Below are positions 25,609-35,401 of a stretch of DNA of 64,000 nucleotides, one piece after another. Origin of the DNA: Adiantum capillus-veneris. Taxonomy: Eukaryota; Streptophyta; Polypodiopsida; Polypodiales; Pteridaceae. Both the position numbers and the translations under genes were made by a program. The notes below the pieces were generated by a model. The model was given only the letters and a program-made list of their open reading frames with translations, made no database searches and was not told where the DNA came from. Where the stretch lies: positions 74,867,910 to 74,931,909 of the forward strand of contig CM043960.1 of NCBI GenBank assembly GCA_014529385.2, read 5' to 3'. Numbering within the stretch: the stretch's first letter is position 1; every line of letters starts with the position of its first letter.

Positions 25609-26157
25609 GATGGTCTGATGTAGAGGATGCACATCTTATGAGCTTTGAAACTGGTCGTGGTTACACTGAGAATGCTGTTGGTGTTGAAGAAGGGAATGTT
25701 TCTGATCATGGAATAGCTAGCTCAGGTGGAGCAAAGAAATCATGGAGTGATCGTGAAGCAGCAAAGAATGTTGAGCATGATACTGTCCCTCCTGAATCAA
25801 TTGTACTTGGTGCAACATCCGAGGTGGGCGTAGAAGACGTATTGGGTGGAAACATGGATGCAGAGTCTGTGTTTTTGGTAGAGTTTGTGAAGAGGTTCAA
25901 ATCAAACAAGCACACAACAACAACTATTGCACCTGGAGAAGGTAAGATATGTTACCAATTAGCTAATTTGGAATTCTTGGAAACTTGTGAGTCATCTAAC
26001 TTTAACTGGTTTACAATGCAAATGCAGGCCCATCAAAGAAAACAAGATCTGCTATGCAGAAAGATTCTAGTATTTATCTACAAACTGACAGTTGTATTAT
26101 GTCTTCATTTGACTCAAACGATGCCCATCCAAAACCACGTGCTTGCAAGAAGTTGTA
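25609..26157 (+). pseudogene. Gene A linker exons
   Basis: 25609-25941 reads GWSDVEDAHLMSFETGRGYT and an acidic, Ser/Val-rich linker to FVKRFKSNKHTTTTIAPGE. A GGTAAGAT donor follows. The next exon starts at 26028 after AATGCAG and reads GPSKKTRSAMQKDSSIYL to ACKKL before a stop near 26157. There is no recognisable fold. The consistent splice signals are the evidence that these were real exons. Confidence 0.5.
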
Positions 26158-26425
26158 ACTTCTTGGATGTGTGCTTGTATTTCTGCCCTTGGTTTACATC
26201 ATTCCTTTTGTGAACATCCACGTGCTTGTGATACTTGACCGTTTCCCTAATTATTGTCAAATTAGCCTCTGGAAATATTTTTTTTTCCTTTTTGCCTTAT
26301 TGGAGTAACCATTTTAAAGTTATGCTAATTAAGTTTATACGGTTTCATTTGTATGAGTTGTCACTGGTTTTACAAGGTATGGTCAATGATTTTCCATGAT
26401 TGTTTTCCCTTGTGTCTTTGTATAG

Positions 26426-27207
26426 ATAAGAGAAAACCATGTGCAGAGCGGGAAGAAGCTATAACCAGGGAATTACCCAAAGTGGTTCCAAGCACGGTTC
26501 AAACAAACCAGACTCCAGGCAGGCCTGCATTACTAGTTGATTTGAATGGTGTGCTTGTACTAGTTGATTTGAATGGTGTGCTTGTACACACTTTTTGCCC
26601 TCATTTGAAAGAGCAACCCCCTTATCTGGACTCAAATGACCACTATGTAGTACAAGAGAAATACAGAACAAACTATGTGCGTAACGATGCAACAAGATTC
26701 CTTGCTTGGGCTAGCCAAATAGCTGATCTCTATATTTGGAGTTCGATGAAGCTTTGCAACTTGGAAGAGAAGTTAAAGAGTTGTTTTCCTATTGCAATTA
26801 AATGTCTTAGTGGTTGTCTTGGCCAAGAATGTTGTGAGGTTGCAAGCTTTAAATTTCCTGGAGGGAAGCCAGTTTTTTTCAAGGCATTACCTATGTTTTT
26901 TGAAAGACATAGGGGTAAATATCATGAAGGCAATACTTTGGCCATTGATGATTCTTGGTACAAGCATATGCACAATAGGACAAGTACATATGTCATATTG
27001 GCAAAAGAGAAGAAGGCTGATTATATGGTAGACAAATTGCTTCTGTGGTTGGAACAATGGGTGGCTGCTGAGGACCGAGCTAGATTTGTGATGTCTTGGG
27101 AAGAGCCAAGCCAAAATCAGGACGACTCTTTTGTCACCAAAAACATGGAAGGTGGATGGAGGATGAAATACAATACATGGCAAAGGAGGCAACGATCTCC
27201 CCACTAA
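26426..27207 (+). pseudogene. Gene A 3' exon: FCP1/NIF-like HAD phosphatase domain
   Basis: Open for about 260 residues after a TTGTATAG acceptor. HAD motif I is RPALLVDLNGVLV, and a 27-base in-frame repeat copies LVDLNGVLV. TRFLAWASQIADLYIWSSM matches motif II of FCP1-like phosphatases. NTLAIDDSWYKHMHNRTSTYVI matches motif IV (D-D), and a helical tail follows. This family removes phosphate from Ser/Thr in partner proteins such as RNA polymerase II. The usual D-x-D is D-L-N here, a variant I recall from plant HAD proteins, which lacks the second catalytic Asp. The exon itself is intact, but upstream exons carry stops. It lies convergent with, and about 530 bases from, the transposase gene. 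Confidence 0.7.
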
Positions 27208-27209
27208 AG

Positions 27210-27740
27210 TCTATTGCGACATTGTATGTTTGTGTAATGTACATTCTTGATCTGCAGTTTATAGCATGTGCAAAACGGTAAATATAAAGATTGGCTTTTC
27301 TATTACACAGCCACTGCTGCTACTCATTATGCTACGTGTACTTCCCAAATTTCAATTGTTGCAGCCGTTTGTACTGGAGTTATAATCATAATCACAAATA
27401 TATCAAAGTGAAATTTTTGAACACCCGAGTATTGCTCTAGACTCGTGTGTATTTCATTTGTGTATTTTGGAGAGAGTGTGTTTCTTTATTGGAGCTCTGT
27501 TTGAGGTATGCATAGGACTAGCTGATGCATTGGAGACATGTTGGAACTTGTTAGATAGAAGTGAAATGAAATGATATATTAACTTCATCAAAAGGCCAAA
27601 ATGGTTGATGCTGCTCAGTCGCCCGGTCAATTTGGCATACTATTACATATCCAGTGGCATACTGTTATAAACCAACTCATAAATTTCAGACGACAATATG
27701 TACTTGTTTCTGTCTGTAGGCAATGGAGGCATGGGGAACT
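27210..27740. other. Short spacer between convergent genes
   Basis: AT-rich sequence between the stop of gene A and the stop of the minus-strand transposase. It would hold both 3' ends. No repeat or gene is visible. Confidence 0.5.
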
Positions 27741-27747
27741 TTATAGA

Positions 27748-28531
27748 TCATACAAGATTTGAAGGCAGAAGCACCTTGGGATGATTGTCAGGAATGTAGT
27801 AGACGTCAGCAGTGCCCTCAACCTTCTCATAATAGTGACCCTCAATGACATATGTATTAGCAGCTATACAATTTCCCCAAGAATCATTCATTGCTTTTGT
27901 TGCTAAGTACTTGGGTTTGTGGCATCTCAATATGTAAAAATCATACTCCATTTCAGCACCATTGCTGGCAAAGTTGTTGCCAATGCATAGCGCGTCACTC
28001 AAGGCATCATGGTGCGCGGCATATAGGGGCATGTCTACTTCATCCTCTTCATCTGGCTCATCACGCTCTGCTTCATTGTCTGCAATAGGCTCTAAAGTTA
28101 TGTACTGCCAGTCCTGTACATGACCTTCATTGTTACATCTCCTCCATTGCTCATGCATGCAGGCTTTACAATAGCATGAAAGTGCTTTCACCCTGAGTTC
28201 ATGCTTTGAAAAGGAAGAATACGTATTCACACAATGTAGAGACCTTGAACCAGGCACTTGTTTGCAATTCCACTGAGTTTCTCGTGGTACCTCATTAGTT
28301 TTGATCTCCCAAAATACTCTATTCACTCCTACCCATCCTAATGCTCCCCCCAACTTCTGTTTCAAGAATGAAACCACATCAGAAGCACACTTCATTAGCA
28401 ACGCATCAGGTTTCAGCTGCTTGTGTGTCAGCGTCCTTTTGATTACAGCTCCAGCCCCATCGTGCTCACCCTTTCCATGCCCAGACGCAAAGAAGTTCCA
28501 TGTCATTTGAAGACCAGTTAGGTGACCATAC
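27748..28531 (-). pseudogene. DDE-type transposase, C-terminal exon
   Basis: Opens after an AAG acceptor at 28532. It reads YGHLTGLQMTWNFFASGHGK, then GEHDGAGAVIKRTL, a Cys-containing segment (SCYCKACMHEQWRRCNNEGH), an acidic patch (DEPDEEDEVDMP) and a tail ending VLLPSNLV. The F-x-S-G-H-G-K-G-x-x-D-G-x-G block is a hallmark of a widespread eukaryotic transposase-like family that I know only as uncharacterised proteins. I infer it holds the third acidic catalytic residue. This exon has no internal stop. The other two expected acidic positions are in the exon upstream. Confidence 0.65.
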
Positions 28532-28631
28532 CTTGCGCATCAGGTTTCTGCTGCTCGTGTGTTAGCGTTCTTTTGATTACAGCTCCAGCCCCATTGTGCT
28601 CACCCTTTCCATGTCCAGATGCAAAGAAGTT
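28396..28631 (-). repeat. Tandem duplication of the SGHGKG exon block
   Basis: About 100 bp are present twice with a 134-bp period. One copy is in the exon (28396-28497, encoding GEHDG). The other lies inside the preceding intron (about 28530-28631, encoding GEHNG). The intron copy ends at the splice acceptor in use. Confidence 0.8.
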
Positions 28632-28745
28632 GTTAGGTAGCATTAAGTGGTTCTGAAAACTGTCAAAGCTAGCACATTAGGCAGTTCAACTAAATTGCTA
28701 GGTGACTCAAGGACAGTGATAACTGGTTCAAATGATGCAAATTAC

Positions 28746-29700
28746 CTGCTGATGAAATAAAAAGGCCTTTTCGATTTGAGCTGAGCAGCACAACCGTCAG
28801 ACCAAACCCAATGTCTCTTTAATTCACTAAGTGAGTTCTCCTTAAGCCATTTGTAGTGAAGTTTCATGCAATGTTGCACGAAAAGTTATCATGTATTTTG
28901 TCATCTAATATGTAAAAGTGTATCACCTTCAGTATATCTTGGGTTGGTGTTCGCATGTATGTAATCTGAACCAGCATTGTGACTTGTGCTGAATACCAAT
29001 GCTTTGATTGAATCTCGTTCTTCTCCTTGAACGAATAGTTTTCAGCAAAGTCTATTACTGAAACAACCACATCAGATGGAAACTTTGTCAAGCATTCCTT
29101 AAACGGTAGAGCTTGCCACCGTGCAATAAAGTTGTGCTTTATGAATCTTTGAACACGCTGCTGGAACATGGGTAAGAATTGCTTGGAGTGGAGATGCTTG
29201 ATGATCACATCCTTCCTTTTCTTCTTGCCACCCGCATCATCAATATAGCCAGTTTCTATATCTTCAAAAAGCTTCACAGAGAGGATCACATTGTTGTTAG
29301 AAATCTCCTTTGGACATGTACGTGCTCCTCTTGACAGACATGTAGCACACTCTCCCAATAAACATGATAATTCATGGAGCATCGATGACTCTTCCTTCTT
29401 ACATAAGAAGGACTCTCATATCTCTGAAACACTACTGTATGAAGCATGGCAAGCAACACAATGAGCATGACATGGTGAAGGGAGAAAAATACCACATCTG
29501 CAATAACAGGATAGGTGCAGGCCAGATTTACTCTGCCATTTGATTGAATGCATCTTTGAAGAAAATCATCTGCACATGCTCGATGCAGCAACATGTATAC
29601 CTGTCCTTCAATTTACGAACAAAGAACGGCTTCATCATTTCGAAGGACCTCAAGGAAACCTTGAGGTTTGGATATTGTGCAAAAATCTTTTATACAGCTC
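28746..29700 (-). pseudogene. DDE-type transposase, middle exon
   Basis: Translation gives a Cys-rich lead (RYTCCCIEHVQMIFFKDAFN), broken by frameshifts near 29500 and 29400, then LSCLLGECATCLSRGARTC. After that the frame stays open: HNFIARWQALPFKECL, PSDVVVSVIDFAENYSF, NEIQSKHWYSAQVTML. The exon closes with HWVWSDGCAAQLKSKRPF and a donor (AG|GTAAT) at 28746. IDFAENY and WSDG supply the two likely catalytic Asp residues of an RNase-H-like DDE core. The Cys cluster probably binds zinc. The order of blocks matches the family. It is a pseudogene because of the shifts. Confidence 0.7.
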
Positions 29701-29719
29701 AACCTATCAAAACAAGATA

Positions 29720-30470
29720 AAAATGGGTTAGTGATTGAGAATTTGTCAAGGTGGTTTAGTACGTACCATATGCAAGTATTTAGTGCGTGTTGTTTGTGTA
29801 TTTGTGCTCTAGAATTTTTTAGGTGCCTAATATTCATTTGAAAAACAAATAGTAGGAAAAACCCCAATATATATAAAAATTCAACCTTATACCATATCCT
29901 AGTTCTACATAATTCTACATAGAGACAATTCTAGCTCTAAAGTCTAATGTATATAGATATTAGAGCAACCATCAAGATATAGATTGCATAAACAATGACT
30001 GTACAACTAGATACTTGATGCTTATGCAAGCATGCACCTTCAATGATGACTGAAATAAAACATTTTACTCACTGAAAAGAAGGCTTTGACTGTTTTGGAG
30101 AGGACCTTGGCTAAGGGGACGTCGTCAACCTTCGGGGATGATTTTGGATGTTTCTAGGTGTATGTAGATGGATGAATCAACCTCTATAAATTAATTACAG
30201 AGCGCTGGATAGTAGACTTGTAGATGACCCCAAAACAAAGGGAATGAAAGGAGGGGGGAAATGTACGATCAATATGTATTCATTACAATATAGTATGTAT
30301 CGCACTGAAAAAGGTAAGGTACATACGACTTCATCGGAGGGGTCTACATAGTTAAAAATTAGCCTATGTACTCTTGAAAGGGGTTTAGGTGATTAAGAGA
30401 CATCCTTACACCCTATAAATTCATAAATGGGATTCAGGCAATCGAGTCTAAGTGGTAAGGAAACTTTAAT
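29720..30470. other. Intron or spacer sequence
   Basis: AT-rich sequence between the transposase exons. A weak frame at 29613-29867 (minus) shares ISKPQGFLEVLRNDEAVLCS with the family's expected register and may extend the middle exon upstream. Nothing else is recognisable. Confidence 0.4.
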
Positions 30471-30479
30471 GGAGGGGTT

Positions 30480-31160
30480 TTGCCTAAAAGCTGCTCCATC
30501 TCAACTTCTAGGTGAAATTTTCACCTTAATAGGTGATGTTTTACCTAATAGGTGCTCCATCTGAAGTTCTAGGTTTAATTTTCACCTACTAGGAAAAATA
30601 TTAAGGAAAGATTTTCACCTTAAAAGTTGATGTTTTTCTTAAAAGGTGCTCCTTCTCAAGTTCTAGGTGATAATTTCACCTATTAGGAGAAATCTAAAGG
30701 AAAAACCTTCACCTTAATAGGTGATGTTTTACCTAATAGTTGCTACATTTAGGTTCTAGGCAACAATATCACCTATTGCATAGTATTAAAGAAAAATTTT
30801 CACCTATTAGGAAAAGTTTTACTTAGTAGGTAAAATTTCCACCTAATAGCATACCTATTAGGCGATGCTTTAACCTATAGGTGCTTCCTTTCATGTTCTA
30901 GGTAAAATTAATAGTAAAAACTTTCACCTTTAGAAGTGATGTTTTACGTTATAGGTTCTCATTTTAAGTTCCAGGTGGAATTTTCACCTATTAGGAAAAC
31001 ATTAAAAGAATACTTTTCATTTTTTAGGAGAAGTTTCACTTAATTGATGAAATCTTCATGTAACAACATACCTATTAATTAAATTTTTACCCTATAGGAG
31101 CTCCTTTTCATGTTCCAGGTGAAATTCTCACCTATTAGGTAAGGTGAATAATACCATTTC
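30480..31160 (-). repeat. Intron repeats of TAGGTGAAA/TTTCACCT type
   Basis: At least five diverged units of about 120-150 bp. Each combines GTTCTAGGTGAAATTTTCACC, TATTAGGAAAA and TTACCTAATAGGTGCTCC in varying order. They share the core motif with the intron of gene A at 23975-25129 but have their own spacer (GCTCC(A/T)TCT...). Confidence 0.75.
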
Positions 31161-31235
31161 TAAAAGAATAGATAGACAAGAGTAAAATCTATGCTATAAT
31201 CAACCAAAAAATTTACTACGTGCTAAGGTATGTAC

Positions 31236-31733
31236 CTATGGTTCATCCAATAGGTGAATCACATACTCAATGAAAGATCCTCTTCCAACTCGTTTTCTAC
31301 AGACATCTTTTTTGTTTGGAGACACGCATGTCTGGCTCGTCCAAAAGGCAAGCACCACGTCCTTCATTTGATCAGATATGACATGGCCTACCTTAGGTTG
31401 CTCCTGGCACAACTCCAAGGGTAACTCCCCATCTTCTGAGACTTGTAGATGGGCGGTCGTAGCAATTAATTTCTCCGATGCAAGCCTAAGAAATTTACAG
31501 TTTGGGTGTGATTGACTTGTGTTGAACCGCTTCCATTGAGCATCATCAAGCATGCAGATGTTTTAAGAGCCAGCTCTACTGCAGATTGTGGAACCTTGAC
31601 CTGTCGCATGGTGTTTTGGATGTTGGATAAAATAGACCGCTCAACTATAGATGTTGCAAAACTGGGAATGTTCATGAAACTAGGGTGCTGTAGTATTGTC
31701 TTGAATATGTCCTTCTTTATGTCTGAGGACAGG
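31236..31733 (-). pseudogene. DDE-type transposase, N-terminal exon
   Basis: Two overlapping frames give ILSSDIKKDIFKTILQHPSF, MNIPSFATSIVERSILSNIQ, then FNTSQSHPNCKFLRLASEKL. AFWTSQTCVSPNKKDVCRKR and FIEYVIHLLDEP follow. The F-W-x-x-x-T-x-x-S-P-N-K-K-D-V block is, as I recall, typical of the N-terminal half of this transposase family. The exon ends in a TAG where a CAG|GT donor would be expected. At its start (about 31733) it abuts the copia element directly, so the true 5' end of this gene and of the transposon is lost. Confidence 0.6.
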
Positions 31734-32200
31734 ATCCGTCCACAAAGGGGAGTAAGCCCAAAGCTTTGCGGAAAGCTTCAAGCTTCTCACGAGACAAGGC
31801 CTTTGTGAAAAGATCTGCAAGGTTGTCCTGTGTTGGCACATAAGCCAAGCTGATCTCTCCTGCTGAGAGCCTCTCCCTGACATAGTGGTAATGCACCTCA
31901 ATGTGCTTTGTGCGAGCATGAAAAACTAGGTTCCTCGCAAACAACTGCCAATGCGCTCTGACTGTCAGTGTAGATAGTGTTGGCAGTGTCCTGTCCAACA
32001 CCCAAATCAGCCATAAGGCGTCTGAGCCATACACACTCAACCGTAGCTATGAAGACTGCCCTGTACTCAGCCTCACAACTCAAAGTGGCCACAGTAGGTT
32101 GCTTCTTGCTCAACCATGATATACATGAACTGCCAAGCATGAAACAAAAACCACTTGTGGACACTCGCGTGTCAAAATAACCAGCCCAATCTTAGTTCGA
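31717..32200 (-). pseudogene. Copia RNase H region
   Basis: Two overlapping frames. 31898-32164 reads STSGFCFMLGSSCISWLSKK, TVATLSCEAEYRAVF and NTIYTDSQSALAV, the core of copia RNase H with S-x-x-E-A-E-Y and the D-S-Q-S/A-A box. 31717-32040 continues KHIEVHYHYVRERLSAGEIS and VPTQDNLADLFTKAL. One frameshift lies near 31930. The protein breaks off at 31717 without an LTR or polypurine tract, so the 3' end of the element is missing. Confidence 0.85.
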
Positions 32201-32329
32201 TCTTAGTTCGAAAAAGCATGTAAGTCTGGTGGCAATGATCCCCCCTTGGGATAAAACAAGCCAAGATGTAAAGTGCCACTAAGGTAGCGGAAAATCCTCT
32301 TATGAGCCTACCAATGCTTAGACCCTGGG

Positions 32330-33901
32330 CTATGCATAAATTTGCTGACCTGTGAGGCAGCCAACAGTACTTTGGTAAAGAGTGACATCAGCAGGATCGC
32401 CAGCATCATGTAGACTCAACTTCAAACCTGTTTCCATGGGAGTGGCAATAGGTTTGCAATCCTCAAGTCCAAACTTACATAGCAATGTCTCTATGTAACT
32501 TTTAAGACACAAGGCAATACCACCATCACACTGCTTAAACTGTATACCCAAGTAATAATGCAACAGCCCCAAATCTTTCATCTTGAAAGTAGCATTCAAA
32601 TCAGCCTTAAATTCAGCAATATGTCTCTCATTTGGTCCAGTGATCAGCAAATCATCGACATAAAGAACCACAATGAGAAGTACATCACCCTCACGCTTTA
32701 CATACAATGTGCTTTCTGTTGGACTGTTACGAACGCCTTGTTTGACCAAATGAGTGTCAGCTTTCTCATACCAAGCACGAGAAGATTGCTTCAACCCATA
32801 CAAAGCCTTCTTACATCTGCACACTTTGTCCTCTTGTCCTTTTATGACAAAACCGCGAGGCTGCGTTACATAAACTTCCTCAAATATGTCACCATTCAAG
32901 AAAGCAGTAACAATGTCTGATTGATGTACATCCCAACCAAAATGAGCTTCCAATGCACATAGAAAATGCACAGTAGTCATACAACAAGTAGGAGCAAAAG
33001 TCTCTTCATAATCTATGCCTTTTTGCTGTGCATAACCCTTTGCAACAAGTCGAGCCTTATGGAGATCGATCTCACCATCCGGCTTGTGTTTCAACTTGTA
33101 AACCCACTTCATATCAATGGCCTTTTTGCCAGGAGTCAAATCACATAAAGTCCATGTGTCATTTTCTATAAGTGCATCATATTCTGATTGCATGGCAGCC
33201 ATCCAATTTTCTGAATTATGTGCTTCATCAAAAGATAGAGGCTCCTCAACATCATGTAAGCTAGACACAGCCAAAGCATAACAATATGATGCATAAGATG
33301 CATGGAGAGAGCCTAAACGAGTACGACTAGACAAAGGTGCATCCAATTTAGTGTTACGCAAAGTGTGCACCAGCCATTTTGGCATACCTCTAGCTTGCTC
33401 ATTTTCAACCCTTTCCTCATCAAGTACATCATGTATGTCTGCATCAATAATAGGCTGATTTGTAACATTTTCAGAAACCCCCATAGGCTGTACATGTGCC
33501 TCATTGGAACTTACATTCGTATTTCCACCAATGAAAAGAGGCAACAAAGTGTCATAAATGTCTTGTGAGCTTACATTACCGTCTCTAGTACATGATAGCA
33601 AGGGCTGAACAAAATCTTCCACAATCACTACATCCCATGAAACCAGAATACGTTTTGTTTGTGGATGATACAACCTATAAACTTTGCTTTCAACACTATA
33701 ACCAACAAAAATACATTTGACAGCCTTATCATCCAATTTTCTGCGCTGTGTTTGTGGCACCAAAGCATATGCTAAACAGCCAAAAACACGCATGTGCTCA
33801 ACAGAAGGCTTTGTATCATGCCATGCTTCATATGGAGTAATAGACTGCAAAGCTTTCGTAGGACACCTGTTAAGTACATAAGTGGCACATGATGGCCTCA
33901 A
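32330..33901 (-). CDS. Copia integrase C-terminus and reverse transcriptase
   Basis: A 523-residue open frame. It starts in the integrase end (PTKALQSITPYEAWHDTKPS, FGCLAYALVPQTQRRKLDDK, FVGYSVESKVYRLYHPQTKR). It runs into RT: WKWVYKLKHKPDGEI-type entry, a TFAPT segment and DVHQSDIVTAFLNGDIFEEV, then KALYGLKQSSRAWYEK and the intact catalytic LYVDDLLITG. The thumb follows (MKDLGLLHYYLGIQF). RT copies the element's RNA into DNA. All key boxes are present and uninterrupted, so this part could still encode active enzyme if joined to its neighbours. It is separated from the rest of integrase by a small frame change near 33880. Confidence 0.85.
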   Translation of the reverse strand: MRPSCATYVLNRCPTKALQSITPYEAWHDTKPSVEHMRVFGCLAYALVPQTQRRKLDDKAVKCIFVGYSVESKVYRLYHPQTKRILVSWDVVIVEDFVQPLLSCTRDGNVSSQDIYDTLLPLFIGGNTNVSSNEAHVQPMGVSENVTNQPIIDADIHDVLDEERVENEQARGMPKWLVHTLRNTKLDAPLSSRTRLGSLHASYASYCYALAVSSLHDVEEPLSFDEAHNSENWMAAMQSEYDALIENDTWTLCDLTPGKKAIDMKWVYKLKHKPDGEIDLHKARLVAKGYAQQKGIDYEETFAPTCCMTTVHFLCALEAHFGWDVHQSDIVTAFLNGDIFEEVYVTQPRGFVIKGQEDKVCRCKKALYGLKQSSRAWYEKADTHLVKQGVRNSPTESTLYVKREGDVLLIVVLYVDDLLITGPNERHIAEFKADLNATFKMKDLGLLHYYLGIQFKQCDGGIALCLKSYIETLLCKFGLEDCKPIATPMETGLKLSLHDAGDPADVTLYQSTVGCLTGQQIYA

Positions 33902-34292
33902 GCCAAAAAGAATGCAGAAAAGCTTGACTTTTGAGCATACATCGTGCCATTTTCGTTAGTGACCTATTTTTCCTCTCAGCAACACCATTTTGCTGAGGTG
34001 TATAAGGCATTGTACATTGGTGTTTTATCCCACCACTAGCCAGAAATGCATTAAATTCATGAGACATATACTCCCCCCCTCGATCGGAATGGAGGGTGCC
34101 CATAGTACATTTCGAGAAATTTTCAGCCATAGCCAGAAATTGTTTGAAGCACATAAAAACTTCGGACTTCGCTTTAAGCGGAAATACCCATGCATTCCTG
34201 GAGTAATCATCAATGAAAGTCACGAAGTACAGGTAATTTCCCAAGGAAGGAGTTTGCATGGGCCCACAAACATCACTATGCACAAGTTGCAA
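33870..34292 (-). pseudogene. Copia integrase core
   Basis: Reads MQLVHSDVCGPMQTPSLGNY, FVTFIDDYSRNAWVFPLKAK, TLHSDRGGEYMSHEFNAFLA and YTPQQNGVAERKNRSLTKMA. All three acidic catalytic residues of the rve DDE core can be placed: D in H-S-D, D in F-I-D-D or H-S-D-R-G, and E in V-A-E-R. It overlaps the gag-protease frame on one side and the RT frame on the other in different registers, so two frameshifts are needed for one polyprotein. Integrase inserts the DNA copy. Confidence 0.85.
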
Positions 34293-35380
34293 CCTGCATG
34301 TGGCCCGAACTGAACCATGCTTTGGAATTTAGAATGCTGCATCTTACCCAAAATACAGCCTTCACAAACATGTTTGACAGGTGCTTCAAGAGGCGGCAAA
34401 GAAGCAACCATATCAGATTTCTGCAAACGCAACAAACTAGCAAAATTTAGATGACCAAAACGTGCATGGCAAAGTTTTGCATCTGAAATAGCCCTTGAAT
34501 CTGCAACAGCATTTGCAAAATTTTTTCCACACTTGTCATACAAAGTGAGATTATACAGCCCACGACACAAAAGGCCAGATGCAACAATTTCATCACCAAA
34601 ACTGAGATCATGAATTGTACATCTGACATCCACAAATTTGACTACAAGTCCAAGTCTAGCAAGTGCGGATACAGACAAGAGATTCTTCTTGATCCTAGGT
34701 ACATAAAGTGCATCAACAAGTGTGAAAGAACTGCCAGTAGCAGCAATAAGCATAATCTTTCCAACTCCCTGAACTGGATAAGAGGCATTGTTGGCACAAG
34801 TGACTGAATTCCTATGAGGGACAAACTCGATAGAGGTAAACAATTCACGATGTGAGGTAATGTGCTTTGTAGCACCACTGTCAAAATACCACACATGTGA
34901 ATCTGCAGCAACTGACAAGCATGCATCATGGACAACAGGATTGTAAGTGCACTCTGTGCTAAAAGCCCATTTTGCATCAACATCAACATCAACATCACAG
35001 TCTCCTTTCACAGAAGACTCAACAATGGCTGCATTTGTAGTGGAACCAGCATTTGCAGTGGAACCACCCTCTTTCTTCTTAGCCTCTTTGGCCTTCAACT
35101 TAGGAAACGACTTGATCAAGTGATCATTAGATTTAGAATAATGGCAACGCATCTTCTTTTTGCCCTTATCACCAGAATTTCTAGACAAATTGCTGCCAAC
35201 AGAAGCATTAGGAACAGAATTTTGCCACTCGCAGCAGAACCATAAGAAGTGTCGCATTACTGTTACCACCCTTTCTTTGAGAAGCAATAAAAGCATGTTC
35301 AACTGCACGCTGCCTAGTCCTATTTTTTCTAGAAAGTGACTCTTGCAACAACAATGTGCATAATGCATCAAACTTGACAA
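34220..35380 (-). CDS. Copia gag end, protease and gag-pre-integrase
   Basis: A 386-residue open frame. The nucleocapsid end carries GDKGKKKMRCHYSKSNDHLI, a knuckle with Ser at the second Cys. A linker of tandem Asn/Ala and Asp/Val repeats follows (DVDVDVDAKW). Protease reads DSHVWYFDSGATKHITSHRE, with an intact catalytic D-S-G, and NLLSVSALARLGL. Gag-pre-integrase reads AKLCHARFGHLNFASLLRLQ and VKHVCEGCILGKMQ, with the H/C zinc residues in place. The same family is present as a degraded plus-strand copy at 18425-19935. Confidence 0.85.
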   Translation of the reverse strand: MSSLMHYAHCCCKSHFLEKIGLGSVQLNMLLLLLKERVVTVMRHFLWFCCEWQNSVPNASVGSNLSRNSGDKGKKKMRCHYSKSNDHLIKSFPKLKAKEAKKKEGGSTANAGSTTNAAIVESSVKGDCDVDVDVDAKWAFSTECTYNPVVHDACLSVAADSHVWYFDSGATKHITSHRELFTSIEFVPHRNSVTCANNASYPVQGVGKIMLIAATGSSFTLVDALYVPRIKKNLLSVSALARLGLVVKFVDVRCTIHDLSFGDEIVASGLLCRGLYNLTLYDKCGKNFANAVADSRAISDAKLCHARFGHLNFASLLRLQKSDMVASLPPLEAPVKHVCEGCILGKMQHSKFQSMVQFGPHAGCNLCIVMFVGPCKLLPWEITCTS

Positions 35381-35401
35381 CTTCAGGATTTCCTTGGGTC
35401 A

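Noticed and set aside
32558-33568. Plus-strand frames within the copia element
   Set aside because: They are shadows of the RT and integrase frame, which carries all the conserved boxes.
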